Shown: positions 30,587 through 39,370 of the stretch, one piece after another
Numbering within the stretch: the stretch's first letter is position 1
Layout of the letters: the number at the start of each line of letters is the position of its first letter
Assembly: GCF_902459665.1 (NCBI RefSeq)
Contig: NZ_CABPSL010000028.1
Span: forward strand, 1-52,197
Origin: Pandoraea cepalis
GTDB taxonomy: Bacteria; Pseudomonadota; Gammaproteobacteria; Burkholderiales; Burkholderiaceae
Length of the DNA stretch: 52,197 bases
Direction: 5' to 3'
Translations under genes and position numbers: made by a program
Notes under the pieces: model-generated
Told to the model about the DNA's origin: nothing
What the model saw: only the letters and a program-made list of their open reading frames with translations
Database searches by the model: none

Positions 30587-30618
30587 CGCGCGCTACCCGA
30601 GCGCCTCGGACACTGCGC

Positions 30619-31134
30619 GTGCGCACCCGTGCCGTTACCGGCTCAGCCGCCGACTGCCGCGATCGTCTGCCTCGTCCATCTGCGCGATGGGTGACGCCGA
30701 CCATCGCGGCGGCGCTCGTTCTGACGATCGGAACCGGGGTTGTCGCCACCGCGACAGCATGGGCGGCACCGGTATCCGGCGTGCGCGCCGCCTCCCCGGT
30801 CTACGTCGAGCCGGCGGCGCCGCAGGCGCCCCAGCCCGATTGGCAAGCCCGCGACTGGGCGATGGCGTGCATGACATGCCATAACGCGTCGGCGCCAGTG
30901 AGCACGGGCAAGGCAACGCTGCCCGCGCTGGACGGGCGCCCGGCGACGGAACTCATGTCGACGTTGCAAGCCATGCGCGATGGGCAGCGTACCGCCACGC
31001 TGATGCCCCAACTGCTCAAAGGCTATCGCGACGACGAGTTGCGCCGCATCGCCGCGTACTTCGCCTCGCAGCCGGCGGGCAAGGGCGCGTCAGCGTCGCC
31101 GCGCACGCCTCAAACGTCTCAAACGCCTCGATAG
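30619..31134 (+). CDS. fccA: monoheme c-type cytochrome, probable partner of the flavoprotein FccB
   Basis: A 171-residue exported protein. A hydrophobic segment (PTIAAALVLTIGTGVVATAT) acts as a signal peptide. One heme motif, CMTCH, lies in WAMACMTCHNASAP, and a Pro/Thr/Ser-rich tail closes it. It ends ten bases before the flavoprotein gene, so the pair matches flavocytochrome c sulfide dehydrogenase. SoxE proteins usually hold two hemes; this one has a single CxxCH. The start is a GTG at 30619 without a clear ribosome site and may lie further downstream. Confidence 0.75.
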   Translation: MRTRAVTGSAADCRDRLPRPSARWVTPTIAAALVLTIGTGVVATATAWAAPVSGVRAASPVYVEPAAPQAPQPDWQARDWAMACMTCHNASAPVSTGKATLPALDGRPATELMSTLQAMRDGQRTATLMPQLLKGYRDDELRRIAAYFASQPAGKGASASPRTPQTSQTPR

Positions 31135-31144
31135 GGCCGACACG

Positions 31145-32440
31145 ATGCGCCGCCGCAACTTTCTTCTTGGCATGGGCTCGACGGTCGCACTGGCCGGTGT
31201 CACCCCCGCATTGGCGGCGCCCCTCTGGCCGACACCGCTCAAGACGCGTGCCCGTGTCGTTGTGATCGGCGGCGGATTCGGTGGCGCGACGGCGGCCAAG
31301 GCGTTGCGCATGCTCTCGGGCAACACGATCGACGTCACCTTGGTCGAACCGAATCCCGCCTTTGTCTCGGCCCCGTTGTCGAACCTCGTAGTGGGCGGCC
31401 ACTTGCGGGTAAGCGACCTGACAGTGCCCTACGACAGGCTCGTCGAACGGCACGGCGTGGTCTGGCGACGCACACGCGCCCAGGCCATCGACGCCGCCAA
31501 CCAACAGGTGCGGCTCGCCGATGGCGGTCGCCTTTCCTACGACAAGCTCATCGTCGCTCCAGGGGTGTCGCTGCGCAGGGAGGCCATTGCCGGACTCACC
31601 GATCCCGCGGTGCGCGGCGCCCTGCCGGTGGGATGGACCGACGCCCGCGAAAGCGCCGCGTTGCACGCGCGTTTGCGGGCGATGCCTGACGGTGGGGTCG
31701 TCGCCATCACGATCCCCGAGGCGCCGTTTCGCTGTCCGCCCGCGCCGTATGAGCGCGCGTGTCAGGTCGCCGCCTGGCTCAAACGTCACAAGCCGCGTGC
31801 CAAAGTGCTCGTCTTTGACACCAACGATCAGGTGCTCGCGGAAGCCGAGCAGTTTCAGGCGATTTGGGGCACCCAATATGCCGGAATCGTTGAGTATCAC
31901 CCGCAGTTCAATTGCACGGAAGTCGCGGCCGATGGTGCGAAGTGGCTGGCGCGCTTCGAGCTGGGTGAGGAAATCAAGGCCGACGTGCTCAATGTCATCC
32001 CGCCGATGCGGGCGGGCGATATTGCGGTGGACAGTGGGCTGGCGACGGCCAACGGCCGTTGGTGCGACGTCGACTTTCTGACGTTTGCGTCGACCGCGCA
32101 ACCCGACATCCATGTGCTGGGGGACGCCATTCAGATCGCCCCGCAGATGCCCAAGTCCGGCCATATGGCCAACCAGCACGGCAAGGTTTGCGCCGCAGCC
32201 ATCGTGGCGGCCCTGTCAGGGCGCGCGGTCAACCCGGAGCCGCTTTACAGCAACACCTGTTACACGTTCGTCTCGGCGACCGAAGCGATGCATGTGGCCA
32301 GCGTTCACCGATACGACGCCGCGCAGCGCACCATGCTCCCGGTGCCGGGCACAGGCGGCGCATCGCCGCGCGCCACACCGGACGAATTCGCCCTGGGACT
32401 CGCATGGGCACAGGGCATCTGGGCCGACATGCTGGCGTGA
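31145..32440 (+). CDS. fccB: flavocytochrome c sulfide dehydrogenase, flavoprotein subunit (FccB/SoxF)
   Basis: A 431-residue FAD protein of the disulfide oxidoreductase-like fold. A twin-arginine-type signal (MRRRNFLLGMGS) exports it. The FAD site is VVVIGGGFGGATAAKAL (38-54). Redox Cys candidates lie in RCPPAPYERA and YSNTCYTFVS, the places of the sulfide-oxidising disulfide in FccB. VHVLGDAIQ-type FAD block (IHVLGDAIQIA) follows. It oxidises sulfide to sulfur or polysulfide and hands electrons to the cytochrome encoded just upstream. In some bacteria this pair belongs to the sox cluster as SoxEF, which fits here. Confidence 0.9.
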   Translation: MRRRNFLLGMGSTVALAGVTPALAAPLWPTPLKTRARVVVIGGGFGGATAAKALRMLSGNTIDVTLVEPNPAFVSAPLSNLVVGGHLRVSDLTVPYDRLVERHGVVWRRTRAQAIDAANQQVRLADGGRLSYDKLIVAPGVSLRREAIAGLTDPAVRGALPVGWTDARESAALHARLRAMPDGGVVAITIPEAPFRCPPAPYERACQVAAWLKRHKPRAKVLVFDTNDQVLAEAEQFQAIWGTQYAGIVEYHPQFNCTEVAADGAKWLARFELGEEIKADVLNVIPPMRAGDIAVDSGLATANGRWCDVDFLTFASTAQPDIHVLGDAIQIAPQMPKSGHMANQHGKVCAAAIVAALSGRAVNPEPLYSNTCYTFVSATEAMHVASVHRYDAAQRTMLPVPGTGGASPRATPDEFALGLAWAQGIWADMLA

Positions 32441-32639
32441 CGCGGGTTCCGGTGGCATTCGCCGTCGTTGAGGCGCGTTTGGAGGCGACGCTCTAAGCGG
32501 CGCGATGACCGTGCCACGGTAGTGCGTGATCGCGTTGTTGTGTGGGTGCCGCATCACGGCAAATTCCTTCGTTGACGGGGCCTCACGCCTCTCGGTTACA
32601 CTGGCCGCACGAAAAAATAAGCATTCAAGGGGCATAGGG

Positions 32640-34403
32640 ATGGCGCATCGCCAGGGAGGAGCCCGTCTTGCGCCACGCGTCGCGCGTGGGGATTCGGTCA
32701 AGTCGGCGCAAAGCCGCAGGGTCGTTCGAGTCGTCGCCGTATCGTTGTACTCCATTGGCCTGCTAAGCGTGCACAACGCCTTGGCCGACGGCAGCCCCGT
32801 GCGTGGCGACCCGCTGCAAAGCATTCCAAAAATCGAGGTGCCCAAGGCGCCCGCCGCCACCTTTCGCATTCAGCCGCCGACGCAGGAAGACGCGCTCAAG
32901 TCGCTGCTCGCACGCAAGATGACCCCACAGCGTTTCGGTATCGAAGGCGTCAAGTCGTTGCCGTTCGCCGACGTGGCCGGGGTCTTCGCGCCGCTGGCAG
33001 GCAAGGAAGTGACCATTGGCGATCTGGTCGAAAAGGCCAATCAGGTCACGAAGATGTATCAGGACGCGGGCTATCTGTTGTCCTTCGCCTTCGTCCCCGC
33101 GCAAGACTTCAAAGACGGCTTCGTGCGCGTGACGATCGTCGAAGGCTATATCTCGAGCACGAAAATCACGGGCAAGCCTGGGCCGTCGGAACAGCGGTTG
33201 CGCGACATCGCCGCGCACATCGAGGCGGAACGTCCGCTCAAGCGCGCCACGTTCGAGCGCTATCTGAACCTGCTCACGCTGGTGCCCGGCATGAAGATCA
33301 AGGCCGACGTGCAACCGCCCACGCAGACCGACGGCGCGACCGAACTCTCGCTCGACGTTACGCGTCAGCCGGTAGCGCTGGGCACGTCGCTCACCTATAA
33401 CAACCCCGGTATTCGGGGTGTGTTCACGGTGACAAGCAACGCGCTCACCCCGCTCGGCGAACAGATTCAGCTCACGGCCATCGCCCCGAAGGGGCATAAC
33501 GACGAAGAGTTCTATGCGGGGTCGTACATCCAGCCGCTCGGGTCGAACGGCTTGCAGGCGCGCGTGGACGCGTCGCACTATCGCGGACAGCCAGACGATC
33601 AGGCGCTGGCCGGTCTGACGCGACACCTCGACACCAAGCGTGTCGCCGTGACCGTGTCGTACCCGATCCTGCTCAACAATCAGCGCAACCTGACGGTCAG
33701 CGGCGGCATGTACGGCGTGAATTCGCGCGATCGCTACGAAGTACCGAATTCGCCGAACAACATCAATTCGCAGACGAACGTGCGGGCCGCGCAGGTCCAG
33801 CTCTCGTACAACGAGGTCACCGAGAAGCAGACCCGCAGCGCCACGCTCGGCGTGTTCAAGGGCTTTACCGGGATGGGGGCGAGCCAGTCGTACACGACGC
33901 AGCCGGCGGGCGTCGCGCAAATACTCGGCCCCTACGATCTCGGCTTCTGGCGCTTCACGCTCGACGGCAAACAGGGGCTCGTGCTGCCGTGGGAATTCGG
34001 TGTCGTCGTCGCGGCGGGCGCGCAGTACAGTGCCAACACGTTGCCGACGTCCGAGCAGGCGACGTTCGGCGGTCAGCGCTTCGGCCTCGGCTATCCGGCC
34101 GGCGAAATCGCCGGCGACAGGGGGTGGGGGGCGTCGATCGAACTCAATCGGATGTTCCGCACCGACTTCCGCTTCCTCAAGACGATTCAGCCGTACCTGA
34201 TGCTCGATACGGCGCGCGTCTATCTGAGTTCGGGGCCGTTGTTCCACAACCAGCTCGCCTCCGTGGGCCTGGGCGTGCGGGTCTCCGACAGCAAGTACTA
34301 CTCGCTCGACCTGTCGGTCGCCAAGCCGATGGCCGACGCGCCGACCAACTCGCCGAGCCGTCCGCTGCGGTTCAATGCGAACTGGTCATATCAATTCGAG
34401 TAA
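32640..34403 (+). CDS. TpsB-family outer-membrane transporter (ShlB/FhaC type)
   Basis: A 587-residue two-partner secretion translocator. After a signal-like region (VSLYSIGLLSVHNALA) comes a Pro-rich linker, then POTRA-like domains about 75-240 (GYLLSFAFVPAQDFKDGFVR and VRVTIVEGYISS). A beta-barrel fills the rest, with a late FGGQRFGLGYP segment that corresponds to the channel-loop VRGY motif of FhaC in altered form. The chain ends WSYQFE, so it lacks the usual terminal Phe. The ATG at 32640 follows GGGGCATAGGG. TpsB proteins export one large TpsA exoprotein, but none is encoded here. Confidence 0.88.
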   Translation: MAHRQGGARLAPRVARGDSVKSAQSRRVVRVVAVSLYSIGLLSVHNALADGSPVRGDPLQSIPKIEVPKAPAATFRIQPPTQEDALKSLLARKMTPQRFGIEGVKSLPFADVAGVFAPLAGKEVTIGDLVEKANQVTKMYQDAGYLLSFAFVPAQDFKDGFVRVTIVEGYISSTKITGKPGPSEQRLRDIAAHIEAERPLKRATFERYLNLLTLVPGMKIKADVQPPTQTDGATELSLDVTRQPVALGTSLTYNNPGIRGVFTVTSNALTPLGEQIQLTAIAPKGHNDEEFYAGSYIQPLGSNGLQARVDASHYRGQPDDQALAGLTRHLDTKRVAVTVSYPILLNNQRNLTVSGGMYGVNSRDRYEVPNSPNNINSQTNVRAAQVQLSYNEVTEKQTRSATLGVFKGFTGMGASQSYTTQPAGVAQILGPYDLGFWRFTLDGKQGLVLPWEFGVVVAAGAQYSANTLPTSEQATFGGQRFGLGYPAGEIAGDRGWGASIELNRMFRTDFRFLKTIQPYLMLDTARVYLSSGPLFHNQLASVGLGVRVSDSKYYSLDLSVAKPMADAPTNSPSRPLRFNANWSYQFE

Positions 34404-34795
34404 GACGGGATGGCGATTCGTCGCCATTCCGCCATCGCTCACGGACGACGTCCGCAAAATGTCGTGCTCTGGCACGCTGTCTTCCGCCACTTTCTTATCG
34501 GGTTTTTCCCTGATGCGCCAATCCGCCGGGTCGTCGCGCATGCGGCTGCACCTGACGGTAGGTTCGGCGTTGCATGTCGCGCAAACGCATATGAGGTGGA
34601 GCGCTATATCCCCGGATATACACGGCAGCACGTCTGACCGACGCCCAATGCGCGCCCTCCGCAACGAGGCATCGGTCGCCAACGTGTTGCAGTGCAGCTT
34701 GCGTCCGACGCGCATTGTTTTGATTATCCGTATATGCGTCATTAGGCATATACGAAATTCCTTGTGCCAGCATACGAACTCAAAGACTGACCGTC
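34404..34795. other. TpsB-ArsR intergenic region with two palindromes
   Basis: 392 bases without a credible gene. It contains an AT-rich palindrome TATATCC-CC-GGATATA (34605-34620) and a perfect operator-like repeat at 34729-34754 next to the regulator gene. Promoters for the regulator and the sox operon are expected here. Confidence 0.6.
34729..34754 (+). promoter_or_regulatory. probable ArsR-family operator
   Basis: A perfect 9-bp inverted repeat, CGTATATGC / GCATATACG, with an 8-base spacer, ending 41 bases before the regulator start. ArsR dimers typically bind AT-rich inverted repeats like this, so autoregulation is likely. Position could overlap a -10 region. Confidence 0.7.
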
Positions 34796-35143
34796 ATGGA
34801 AGAACTCGATCGCGTATTCGAAAAGGTGTCGCACTACTTCAGCCTGCTCTCCGAGCCGACCCGGTTGCGGATTCTGCATGCGCTGTGCGGTGGCGAACGC
34901 TCGGTGAGCGAGGTGGTGACGCAGGTGGGATCGTCGCAGACGAATGTATCGCGGCATCTCGGGGCAATGTATCAGGCGGGCGTGTTGGCACGGCGTCGCG
35001 ACGGGAATCAGGTGTATTACACGATCGCGGATACCGGGGTGGTCGAGATCTGCCGCGCGGTGTGCGTGCAGGTCGCCGGACGACTCGAGGAGGAGGCGCT
35101 GCCGGAGCGTGCCGTCGATGGCTTCATGCCACGCGCCAACTGA
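34796..35143 (+). CDS. ArsR-family transcriptional regulator, probable sulfur regulator
   Basis: A 115-residue winged-helix dimer repressor. The helix-turn-helix is clear (SVSEVVTQVGSSQTNVSRHL, 36-55) and a beta-wing follows (GVLARRRDGNQVYYTIAD). Cys31, Cys86 and Cys90 are the only cysteines. Sulfur-responsive ArsR proteins such as SqrR and BigR use two cysteines to sense persulfide; a pair here could do the same, but which residues pair is inference. It stands directly upstream of soxC, with a palindrome over its own promoter region. Likely it controls the sox operon in response to reduced sulfur. Confidence 0.88.
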   Translation: MEELDRVFEKVSHYFSLLSEPTRLRILHALCGGERSVSEVVTQVGSSQTNVSRHLGAMYQAGVLARRRDGNQVYYTIADTGVVEICRAVCVQVAGRLEEEALPERAVDGFMPRAN

Positions 35144-35160
35144 AGCACGCAGCAGACCGT

Positions 35161-35198
35161 GGCAATACCGTAGTACTGCAGCACGGCAATACCCGTAG
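35161..35198 (+). repeat. direct repeat upstream of soxC
   Basis: GGCAATACCGTAG (35161-35173) recurs as GGCAATACCCGTAG (35185-35198) with a 24-base period. It lies 103-140 bases upstream of the soxC GTG and may be an activator or regulator site. No family match is claimed. Confidence 0.5.
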
Positions 35199-35300
35199 GT
35201 CAGTGCGGCAACCAGACCGCACATATCGATTCGAACGCAAGCGGTAAGCCGTCCGTGTCCTCGCGACGCTGGCGGACGCCACAAAACGCGAGGAGACAGG

Positions 35301-36668
35301 GTGAGCAAGACCAGCGATAGCGCATCGCGAGCCGGCCGTTTGCGCCGGGCTCCGGAGAACTTCGTCGATAGCACGTTTGCCGACGACATTGCCCGCGACG
35401 GGTTGAATCCCACCCGGCGCAATTTCCTGCAGCGCAGCTTCCTGGCCGCCGGTGCCGCGCTCGCGGGCGGTGCGGCCTTTGCCGCCGACGCGCCCAAGAC
35501 CGCCGGGGATCCGATGATTCTCGAACCGCGTCCGTGGGCCACGTCGCTCGGCCAGCCGGTCGCGGCACGTCCGTACGGCATGCCGTCGAAATTCGAAGCG
35601 AACCTGCAACGCCGTCAGTCGCCGGGACTGACGCAGACGGCGCAGGCGTCGGTGGCCTTCACGCCGTTGCAGGGTCTTTTCGGCATCATCACGCCCAGCG
35701 GGCTGCACTTCGAGCGCCATCACCAGGGCTGGCAGGAGATCGATCCAACGCAGCATCGCCTGATGGTGCATGGCCTCGTGCGCGAAGCGAAGGTGTACAC
35801 GATGGACGACATCATGCGCCTGCCGTCCGTGTCGCGCATGCACTTCATCGAATGCGGCGCGAACACCGGCATGGAGTGGGGCAATGCCGCCGTGCCGACC
35901 GTCCAGTACACGCACGGCATGCTGTCGTGCTGCGAGTTCACGGGGGTGCCGCTGTCGGTTCTGCTCGACGAGGTGGGCGCCGATACCAAGCGCGGCCAAT
36001 ATGTGCTCGCCGAAGGCGGCGACGGCTCCGGTATGACCCGCACGATCTCGATGGAGGCGGCGCTCTCCGACGTGCTCGTCGCCTGGGGCATGAACGGCGA
36101 AATGCTGCGTCCCGAGAACGGCTATCCGCTGCGGCTGGTCGTGCCCGGCGTGCAGGGCGTGTCGTGGGTGAAATGGCTGCGTCGCATCAAGATTGGCGAC
36201 GCGCCATGGAATACCAAGGATGAAACGAGCCATTACGTCGACCTGATGCCGGACGGCCAGCATCGCCAGTACACGTCGATCCAGGAGTGCAAGTCGGTCA
36301 TCACGTCGCCCTCCGGTGGACAGGCGTTGCTCGATCGCGGCTATTTCAACGTGACGGGTCTTGCGTGGTCGGGGCGGGGCCGCATCAAACGGGTCGACGT
36401 GTCGACCGACGGCGGCAAGACCTGGCGCGCGGCGCGGCTCGAATCGCCTGTGCTGCCGAAGTGCCTCACGCGCTTCAATTTCGACTGGGAATGGGACGGC
36501 TCGCCGGCGCTCCTGCAAAGCCGGGCCATGGACGAGACGGGCTTCGTGCAACCGCGTTATCGGCAACTGCGGGAAGTGCGCGGCACGAAGTCGATCTATC
36601 ACAACAACGCAATCCAGACGTGGCAAGTGGCGACGAACGGGGAGGTGACCAATGTCCACGTCGATTGA
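35301..36668 (+). CDS. soxC: sulfane dehydrogenase molybdopterin subunit SoxC
   Basis: A 455-residue periplasmic molybdenum protein of the sulfite oxidase fold. A twin-arginine signal (PTRRNFLQRSFLAAGAAL, 38-55) exports it. The molybdenum Cys ligand is Cys185 in FIECGANTGMEW. The C-terminal dimerisation domain includes VDVSTDGGKTWRAARLE. With SoxD it oxidises the sulfane sulfur held on SoxY, yielding six electrons per thiosulfate, which is the step that avoids sulfur globules. GTG start at 35301 with AGGAGA upstream; its stop region overlaps soxD by 17 bases. Confidence 0.96.
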   Translation: MSKTSDSASRAGRLRRAPENFVDSTFADDIARDGLNPTRRNFLQRSFLAAGAALAGGAAFAADAPKTAGDPMILEPRPWATSLGQPVAARPYGMPSKFEANLQRRQSPGLTQTAQASVAFTPLQGLFGIITPSGLHFERHHQGWQEIDPTQHRLMVHGLVREAKVYTMDDIMRLPSVSRMHFIECGANTGMEWGNAAVPTVQYTHGMLSCCEFTGVPLSVLLDEVGADTKRGQYVLAEGGDGSGMTRTISMEAALSDVLVAWGMNGEMLRPENGYPLRLVVPGVQGVSWVKWLRRIKIGDAPWNTKDETSHYVDLMPDGQHRQYTSIQECKSVITSPSGGQALLDRGYFNVTGLAWSGRGRIKRVDVSTDGGKTWRAARLESPVLPKCLTRFNFDWEWDGSPALLQSRAMDETGFVQPRYRQLREVRGTKSIYHNNAIQTWQVATNGEVTNVHVD

Positions 36669-37845
36669 ACGCAAGTTGCAGCGCCCCATGCGTCGGCGCG
36701 CGCAGTCGGTGGTGCTGGCCGTGCTCTGGGTGGCCGCATTGACGCTCGCGGGCCTGACCATCGCGGCCTGGTTCTCGGCCCCGGCGCAGGCGGCGCCGGT
36801 CCAGCCCGCCATCAAGGCGCCACCTGGGATCGGACGCGATGCCACGCCGGCGGAATTGAGCGCGTGGGACATCGATGTGCGCCCTGACTTCAAAGGGTTG
36901 CCCAAAGGACAGGGATCCGTTGCCGACGGCCAGAAGGTGTACGACGCGCGCTGCGCATCGTGTCACGGCACGTTTGGCGAGAGCAACGAGGTGTTCAATC
37001 CGCTGGTGGGGGGCACCACTGCCGACGACATCAAGACGGGGCACGTGGCCTCGCTGCGCGCGAACAATCAGCCGGTGCGCACCACCTTCATGAAGGTCGA
37101 TACGATCTCGACGATATGGGATTACATCCGTCGCGCCATGCCGTGGAACGCGCCGCGTTCGTTGAAGCCCGACGAGGTATACGCGGTCACCGCCTATCTC
37201 CTGAATCTTGCGGAGATCGTGCCGTCGGACTTCGTGCTGTCGGACAAGACCATTGGCGACGTGCAGAAACTGATGCCCAATCGCAACGGGATGACGCGCG
37301 CGCATGGCATGTGGCGCGTGGGCGACAAACCGGATACTCATAACAAGGCGTGTATGCAGGATTGTCCTGAGGCTGGTATCGTGACGTCCGCACTCCCTGC
37401 GTACGCCCGCGACGCGCATGGGGATCTGGCCGCGCAAAACCGGATCATCGGTCCGGTGCGCGGTGTCGATACGAAGCTGCCGCCGCTGTCGGGCACTGCC
37501 GCGCAAAACGCGTCGGTGCGCAAGACGGCGGCCCTCGCCACGCTCGGCATGGCGAGTTCGGACGCGCCGGCCCATTCCGCCGCTGCGACGTCATCGGCAG
37601 CAACGCTTGCGGACAAGAACGGTTGTCTGGCGTGTCACGGCGTGACCGACAAAAAGATCGGACCCGCCTTCTCGGAGGTCGCCACCAAGTACCATGGGCA
37701 GCCGGATGCGGCTGAAAAACTGGTGGCGAAGATACGTGCCGGAGGCGCCGGCAATTGGGGCAGCATGCCAATGCCGCCGCAATCGCAGGTCGCCGAAACC
37801 GATATCCGTACGATGGTCGACTGGATTCTCCGTGGTGCACATTGA
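36652..37845 (+). CDS. soxD: diheme c-type cytochrome SoxD
   Basis: A 397-residue periplasmic cytochrome that accepts electrons from SoxC. A hydrophobic signal (VLAVLWVAALTLAGLTIAAW) is followed by the first heme motif CASCH at 101-105 and a second, CLACH, at 325-329. The C-terminal 75 residues resemble the stand-alone cytochrome encoded next, including WGSMPMPP. It overlaps soxC by 17 bases, so expression is coupled. Complete in length. Confidence 0.95.
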   Translation: MSTSIERKLQRPMRRRAQSVVLAVLWVAALTLAGLTIAAWFSAPAQAAPVQPAIKAPPGIGRDATPAELSAWDIDVRPDFKGLPKGQGSVADGQKVYDARCASCHGTFGESNEVFNPLVGGTTADDIKTGHVASLRANNQPVRTTFMKVDTISTIWDYIRRAMPWNAPRSLKPDEVYAVTAYLLNLAEIVPSDFVLSDKTIGDVQKLMPNRNGMTRAHGMWRVGDKPDTHNKACMQDCPEAGIVTSALPAYARDAHGDLAAQNRIIGPVRGVDTKLPPLSGTAAQNASVRKTAALATLGMASSDAPAHSAAATSSAATLADKNGCLACHGVTDKKIGPAFSEVATKYHGQPDAAEKLVAKIRAGGAGNWGSMPMPPQSQVAETDIRTMVDWILRGAH

Positions 37846-37928
37846 GCGGGCAGGAGGTTCGACGGACGCGCCGAGGGTTTCGGGCCGCCGCAGGACCCCC
37901 GTCCCCTACACAAATCGAAGGAGATACG

Positions 37929-38258
37929 ATGAAAAAGATGCTGATCGCCGCGGCCATGCTGGCCGGCACCTCGCTGGCCCATGCCGGTGTCGATGTCGCA
38001 GCGGCGACCAAGCTCGCGGGTGCCAACGCCTGTATGGGTTGCCACGCCGTCGACAAGAAGCTGGTGGGCCCGGCTTATCAGGAAGTGGCTGCCAAGTACA
38101 AGGGTGACAAGGACGCGGTGGCCAAGCTGGTCAAGAAAGTGAAGGGCGGTGGTTCGGGGGTCTGGGGTCCGATCCCGATGCCGGCGCACCCGAACCTGTC
38201 GGATGCCGACGCCAAGATCCTCGTTGAGTGGGTTCTGGCCGGCGCCCCGGCGAAGTAA
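37929..38258 (+). CDS. small c-type cytochrome (c551/552 type)
   Basis: A 109-residue class I cytochrome c. Signal peptide MKKMLIAAAMLAGTSLAHA is followed by the heme motif CMGCH near 35-39 and the late Met block WGPIPMPAHP, the usual sixth-ligand region. It closely resembles the C-terminal domain of SoxD just upstream. A likely electron acceptor for the Sox complex that passes electrons to a terminal oxidase. AAGGAG lies before the ATG at 37929. Confidence 0.92.
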   Translation: MKKMLIAAAMLAGTSLAHAGVDVAAATKLAGANACMGCHAVDKKLVGPAYQEVAAKYKGDKDAVAKLVKKVKGGGSGVWGPIPMPAHPNLSDADAKILVEWVLAGAPAK

Positions 38259-38394
38259 CACCGGGGCAGGGGGCTCGCCGGCAGGCTGCCCGGCAGGATC
38301 GGGCGGCGGGTCAGGCGAGCGAACGGCGGCCGGTACGTGGCGGATCGATGGTCCACTTCGTATCGGCGGCCCTCAGAGAAGGAAACACACAGAG

Positions 38395-38862
38395 ATGAAC
38401 CAACAGCGACGCGACATGCTGCGGTTTTCCGCGGTAATGGGACTGGCGGTAGCCGCCGGGCTGATCAAGCCCGAAGAGGCGCGCGCGGCAGAGGCGCATT
38501 GGAACAAGGCGGCGTTCTCGACCCGGAGCGTGGCCGACACGGTCAAGGCCCTGGGTGGCACGGGCACCAGCCCGAGCGATTTGGTGGTGCTGACCGCGCC
38601 CGACATCGCCGAGAACGGTGCGGTTGTGCCGGTGGCGGTGGCGAGCAAGGCGCCGAATACGCAGATGATCGCGATTCTGATCGAGAAGAATCCGAATACG
38701 CTTGCGGCGTCGTTCGAGATTCCCGACGGTACCGAGCCGGCGGTGACCACGCGTGTGAAGATGGGCCAGACCTCGAAGGTCTATGCGCTCGTCAAGGCGG
38801 ACAACAAGTACCTCGTGGCCGAGAAGGAAATCAAGGTCACGTTGGGCGGCTGCGGCGGTTAA
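38395..38862 (+). CDS. soxY: sulfur carrier protein SoxY
   Basis: A 155-residue periplasmic carrier. The N-terminus MNQQRRDMLRFSAVMGLAVA is a twin-arginine signal. The protein ends GGCGG, with Cys153 on the flexible tail that covalently carries thiosulfate-derived sulfur through the cycle. SoxZ is encoded 31 bases downstream and forms the heterodimer. GGAAACACACAGAG precedes the ATG. Confidence 0.97.
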   Translation: MNQQRRDMLRFSAVMGLAVAAGLIKPEEARAAEAHWNKAAFSTRSVADTVKALGGTGTSPSDLVVLTAPDIAENGAVVPVAVASKAPNTQMIAILIEKNPNTLAASFEIPDGTEPAVTTRVKMGQTSKVYALVKADNKYLVAEKEIKVTLGGCGG

Positions 38863-38893
38863 GCGACGCATCGTAGAACAGAGGAGCCACAAC

Positions 38894-39205
38894 ATGGGTA
38901 ATCCGATGCGCATTCGCGCAACCGAGGCCGGCGGTGTCGTCGAGGTCAAGGTGCTGATGAGTCACATCATGGAAACCGGCCAGCGCAAGGACGCTTCCGG
39001 TAATATCGTCCCGGCACACTTCATCCAGAACGTCACGGTGACTTGTAACGGGAAGACGGTGCTGTCGGCCGAATGGGGCCCGGCGGTGTCGAAAGATCCG
39101 TTCATGGCGTTCAAGTTCAAGGGCGCCAAGAAGGGCGACAAGGTCACGGTCATGTGGGTCGACAACAAGGGCGACTCGCGGACCGACGAGACGGCCATCG
39201 CCTGA
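38894..39205 (+). CDS. soxZ: SoxZ, partner of the sulfur carrier SoxY
   Basis: A 103-residue immunoglobulin-like protein without its own signal; it is exported with SoxY through the twin-arginine route. Landmarks are MRIRATEAGGVVEVKVLMSH at the start, PAHFIQNVTVTCNGKTV and the VMWVDNKGDSRTDE end. GAGGAG is spaced correctly before the ATG at 38894. Confidence 0.97.
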   Translation: MGNPMRIRATEAGGVVEVKVLMSHIMETGQRKDASGNIVPAHFIQNVTVTCNGKTVLSAEWGPAVSKDPFMAFKFKGAKKGDKVTVMWVDNKGDSRTDETAIA

Positions 39206-39370
39206 CGGGCGGACGTCGGCAGACGTGCGGCGGCGAGTCACAGGCGCTGCCACGCGAATCCGGCCGGGTGGGACGGCGTGAAGCGAAATCCGCGCCGTGC
39301 AGTGTGCAAGCACGAGCGCTCTCGGGAGATACCCCGTTGCGCGGACCAACCCCACGAAGAGGAGATCGAG

